Part shown: piece by piece, positions 61,356 to 64,000 of the stretch
Layout: each line of letters opens with the position of its first letter
Numbering within the stretch: the first letter of the stretch is position 1
Source: an uncultured Methanomassiliicoccus sp.
Lineage (GTDB): Archaea > Thermoplasmatota > Thermoplasmata > Methanomassiliicoccales > Methanomassiliicoccaceae
NCBI GenBank assembly: GCA_905202485.1
Contig: CAJKRY010000004.1
Location: 55,620-119,619, forward strand
Reading direction: 5' to 3'
Length of the DNA: 64,000 nucleotides
Made by a program: the position numbers and the translations under genes
The notes under the pieces: generated by a model
What the model saw: the letters and a program-made list of their open reading frames with translations, nothing else
Databases searched by the model: none
Told to the model about the DNA's origin: nothing

Positions 61356-62129
61356 TTACATATACGCGACGTCCAATTTTTCACGCTGTACCGAACGGAA
61401 GAATTTCACATCTGGATAGCCAATTACCAACGTCATTGCTATACTTTTTCCTTTTGGCACTTTTATTGCATTCTTAATCCTGCGTGAGTGGTTGGCAGCC
61501 ATTGTGAAGTATCCGCTGAACAATACGCCGAGGCCGTGTGCTTCCGCTGCAAATTCCATGTTCTGTGCAGCGAGAATGCCGTTTGTTTTGTCTTTTGCTA
61601 AAATCACAATTGCTACCGGTGCGTTGAAAAAGAAAAAGTGATCGTCTATTTTGTTATTTTTTGCTACCGGGCTGAATAAGTCGGCGAATGGTTTCATTTT
61701 TCTAAATAAGCTGACTGCCATCTTCTCAATGCGGTCCTTTTCCTGATCAAGTACTACAAATGACACATCCTGCAGGTTTTTTGCTGTATGAGTAAGCCTG
61801 CCAGCTTCTAAAATCTGTTCAATTATTTCTCTGGGGACTTCTTTCTGTTTAAATTGTCTGATTGATCTCCGGAAGCGAATAACATCCAAAACATCATCCG
61901 GGTTTAGGTGGATGTCTTCTTTCTTACCGATCTGCTTCTCATCGTAACCGCTTATCGAAATGGCCTCTCTTGGGCAGACTGCAGTACATTGTCCGCACTT
62001 TATGCAGTCATCCAGTATTGTTTCAGCTTTTTTATTGTTTATCGCTATGTTATGTGCGACGCATACTTTAGCGCACATGCCGCAGCCGACACATTTGTCT
62101 TTGTTAATCATTACTTGATGCTGTTCCAT
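61356..62129 (-). CDS. Ferredoxin-nitroreductase fusion flavoprotein
   Basis: A 257-residue protein. Residues about 1-60 hold two 4Fe-4S motifs (CVGCGMCAKVCV and CIKCGQCTAVCP). The remainder is a nitroreductase-fold FMN domain: IRFRRSIRQFKQKEVPREIIEQILEAGRLTHTAKNLQ and the C-terminal MTLVIGYPDVKF. These fusions use ferredoxin electrons for flavin-dependent reduction of unknown substrates and are common in anaerobes. An AAGGAG ribosome binding site eight bases upstream fixes the ATG at 62129. It is a single-gene unit. Confidence 0.88.
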   Translation of the reverse strand: MEQHQVMINKDKCVGCGMCAKVCVAHNIAINNKKAETILDDCIKCGQCTAVCPREAISISGYDEKQIGKKEDIHLNPDDVLDVIRFRRSIRQFKQKEVPREIIEQILEAGRLTHTAKNLQDVSFVVLDQEKDRIEKMAVSLFRKMKPFADLFSPVAKNNKIDDHFFFFNAPVAIVILAKDKTNGILAAQNMEFAAEAHGLGVLFSGYFTMAANHSRRIKNAIKVPKGKSIAMTLVIGYPDVKFFRSVQREKLDVAYM

Positions 62130-62279
62130 GCTCAAAGCTCTCCTTTTCGCTAAGGTTACTTAAGATTCTGCATCTGGAGACAATACGCTCAAGAATATTC
62201 ATAACAACGATTTAGGGGCATATATCGTTATCGAAATAAGCAATCTTTATAAGGAGGTTGTATATTGAGAGAAAATACT

Positions 62280-62366
62280 GCAAGGGTAGCCAAGCTTGGC
62301 CAACGGCGTAAGATTCAGGGTCTTATCCTTAGTGGTTCAGGGGTTCAAATCCCTTCCCTTGCACCA
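62280..62366 (+). tRNA. tRNA-Leu(CAG), with encoded CCA
   Basis: A class II tRNA of 84 bases plus CCA. The acceptor pairs GCAAGGG with CCCTTGC, then A and an encoded CCA (62364-62366). The anticodon stem TAAGA/TCTTA closes loop TTCAGGG with anticodon CAG, and a long variable arm (TCCTTAGTGGTTCA) follows. The other two tRNAs of the window lack an encoded CCA. The following 240 bases to 62607 are AT-rich with no gene seen. Confidence 0.92.
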
Positions 62367-62607
62367 GTTTTTCACACTTCTTGTGTTTTTATTGATCAGA
62401 TGTTTTTCTGTTGCTGCTTTTGAAATTGTCTAGTTTTCATACTTTGCTTTTTGTCTAAAGAAACATGTTTGCTTAATGATTCTTTAGTTGTTTTGTATTA
62501 ATAGTCTTCTCAAATATGACGATACTTGTGTAGCTCAATTTAGTTCTATATGTCATGCAATAATTTAATTATTTATTTTAAAAAATTATATATTATTTTA
62601 GTAAACA

Positions 62608-63873
62608 TCAGTCTCTCAGACAGCCTATGGGAACTATGAGCACCCCGTCATCTCTTTTGTATGCGTATTCTGTGGCGGTGAGAACCATCAGGAAAGACGG
62701 CTCTTTCATCTTATCTGTGTTTATTTTTTCTTTTGCCTTGATCAGATTTGCAGCTCCTTTTTCAATCTCCTTAGATCCTAATTTGACTTCTATCGCGCCC
62801 CACCTGCCGTCTGCAAGGCAGACCACAATGTCGATTTCAAGGCCGCTTTTATCACGGTAGTGAAAGACCTCGCCGTCTAAGACCTGAGAATACACTCTGA
62901 GATCCCTGGTGCACAATGATTCAAAAAGCAGTCCAAATGTATTGAAATCTTCCAGTAATCCATGAGGAGATATTCTCAGAATCGCCGTAGCTATAGATGG
63001 ATCCACAAAATGTCTTTTTGGAGATGTTCTTATTGTTGTTTTAGAACGAAGTGAAGGGCTCCATGCCGGGACGTCTTCTACCACAAAGATACGTCTGAGT
63101 GCATTGATATATGATGCGACGGTCTTCTCGGATACACGGTCATCGTCCCCGGCAATATCATCACATATGGTAGATATGTTAGCAGCTGAGGATATATTTC
63201 TAGATAGAGACTTCATGATATCTCGGACAGTTTTGGGATTTCTTTTTACTCCGTCTACTCTGCTTGTATCAATATTGATCACAGATTCCACATAATCATA
63301 AGAATCTCTCAACGATGCCTTTTCTTCTTTTCTTAGGCTGTTGGGCCACCCGCCTCTTGCAAGGGCAAAAGACAAATCTTCTAGGGTAAGTTCAGAATGT
63401 GCAGCAACGTCAGATTTTCCATTAAATAATTCTGCAAGGGATACTGCACCATTTGATTCTTGAGATTCAAACAGACTCATCGGCCGCATAAGAATCCTAG
63501 ATATCCGACCTGTGCCTGTGTGAAGAATCTCATCATCCCGTGGGACAGCAGACCCAGTTAATATGAACTGCCCAGGCAAGCCGCGTTCATCAACGGCGAA
63601 TCTCACAGCATCCCATAATATCGGAGCCGTCTGCCACTCATCAATTAATCTGGGTGTTTTACCTTCTAAAAGAGTTGATGGTTTTGTATATGCGAGACCA
63701 AAATAACTCTCTCTTCTATCTGGGTCCTGCATGAATAGATTGCTTTCAGAGATGTTTCTAGCAGTACTAGTTTTTCCGCACCACTTAGCACCCTCAATCA
63801 GTACAGCTCCCGATGATTTGAGGCGTTCATTTAGGTAAGGATCTACAACTCTTTTTAGATACTCTAAAGGCAT
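62608..63873 (-). CDS. DUF4143/AAA_14-type ATPase
   Basis: A 421-residue P-loop ATPase of the archaeal ATPase/DUF4143 group. Walker A is EGAKWCGKTSTARN, Walker B is PRLIDEWQTAP, and a sensor FILTGSAVP follows. The C-terminal DUF4143 part includes a PD-(D/E)xK-like region (FHYRDKSGLEIDIVVCLADGRWGAIEVKLG). These proteins are abundant, variable, accessory genes in gut archaea and bacteria with unknown roles; a defence or mobile-element link is often guessed. It lies after tRNA-Leu, and its upstream region begins a tandem repeat. Confidence 0.87.
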   Translation of the reverse strand: MPLEYLKRVVDPYLNERLKSSGAVLIEGAKWCGKTSTARNISESNLFMQDPDRRESYFGLAYTKPSTLLEGKTPRLIDEWQTAPILWDAVRFAVDERGLPGQFILTGSAVPRDDEILHTGTGRISRILMRPMSLFESQESNGAVSLAELFNGKSDVAAHSELTLEDLSFALARGGWPNSLRKEEKASLRDSYDYVESVINIDTSRVDGVKRNPKTVRDIMKSLSRNISSAANISTICDDIAGDDDRVSEKTVASYINALRRIFVVEDVPAWSPSLRSKTTIRTSPKRHFVDPSIATAILRISPHGLLEDFNTFGLLFESLCTRDLRVYSQVLDGEVFHYRDKSGLEIDIVVCLADGRWGAIEVKLGSKEIEKGAANLIKAKEKINTDKMKEPSFLMVLTATEYAYKRDDGVLIVPIGCLRD

Positions 63874-63900
63874 CGTATCTTGATTGGTATTGGCCTATAT

Positions 63901-64000
63901 TTTACTTCCGACTTTGTCCAACTTTTACTTCCGACTTTGTCCAACTTTTACTTCCGACTTTGTCCAACTTTTACTTCCGACTTTGTCCAACTTTTACTTC
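63901..64000. repeat. 23-bp perfect tandem repeat, continuing past the window
   Basis: A 23-base unit beginning TTTACTTCCGACTTTGTCC recurs head-to-tail at 63901, 63924, 63947 and 63970, with a partial copy from 63993 to the window end. The copies appear identical and there are no spacers, so this is not CRISPR. It starts 28 bases upstream of the DUF4143 ATPase start codon, in its promoter region. Confidence 0.95.

Noticed and set aside
63901..64000. CRISPR array
   Set aside because: The 23-base units are directly adjacent with no spacers, and no cas gene is near.

Overview
The window reads as chromosome of a methyl-reducing methanogenic archaeon, most likely order Methanomassiliicoccales (Thermoplasmatota). 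Archaeal markers are TFB, Gar1, Nop5, fibrillarin, an LSm protein, aIF5A, Kae1, S15 and archaeal phosphopantothenate synthetase. The methanol-specific corrinoid protein and methyltransferase pair MtaC/MtaB points to methanol-dependent methanogenesis. FolP and FolD fit this order, which is known to lack the classical tetrahydromethanopterin C1 branch and to use folate-type enzymes. The DNA is moderately AT-rich by eye. The genus cannot be fixed from sequence alone.

Layout. 1-9.8 kb: end of a LarA-like gene, an HdrD/GlcF-like Fe-S protein, dihydropteroate synthase, an RND/MMPL transporter, a ferredoxin-flavoprotein pair, and a TrpD-like/zinc-alcohol-dehydrogenase pair. 9.9-13.4 kb: a purine cluster (purE, archaeal guaAB, a second bacterial-type GMP synthase with an eroded glutaminase domain, guaAA). 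13.4-17.3 kb: small genes, then ahcY with a PfkB kinase and phosphopantothenate synthetase. 17.7-26.7 kb: GlmM/GlmU-like sugar activation, a JAMM-NadK-IMPase operon, fibrillarin, Nudix, S15-DHH, Kae1 and a glutaredoxin-like protein. 26.9-31.7 kb: tRNA-Val, a possible small RNA, an AguB-AguA fusion and mtaCB. 31.8-36.4 kb: MFS transporter, mtnA-aldolase, Nop5, aIF5A. 36.9-47.2 kb: a second mutase/nucleotidyltransferase pair, LSm, smc-scpA-scpB, DUF2797, KptA and FolD. 47.3-50.8 kb: small genes, tRNA-Gly, then an accessory island holding a Panacea/MazF-like toxin-antitoxin pair between two near-identical 178-bp putative RNA elements, followed by an acetyltransferase. 51-55.4 kb: RtcA, a RibD-like reductase, an unknown protein, a large structured-RNA candidate, TFB and Gar1. 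55.5-61.3 kb: a polyphosphate operon (ppk1, a CHAD-phosphoesterase-HD fusion, ppx-HD). 61.4-64 kb: a ferredoxin-nitroreductase, tRNA-Leu, a DUF4143 ATPase and a 23-bp tandem repeat running off the window.

Functional links. Several genes recycle by-products of S-adenosylmethionine: AhcY with a nucleoside-type kinase, and MtnA with a class II aldolase. The AguB-AguA fusion would make putrescine from agmatine, which can feed the polyamine needed to hypusinate the aIF5A found here. KptA and RtcA are RNA end-processing enzymes. The best candidates for undescribed biology are the CHAD-phosphoesterase-HD fusion in the polyphosphate operon, the duplicated RNA element around the toxin-antitoxin pair at tRNA-Gly, the unassigned structured RNA near 53.8-54.1 kb, and the GMP synthase with a collapsed glutaminase domain.
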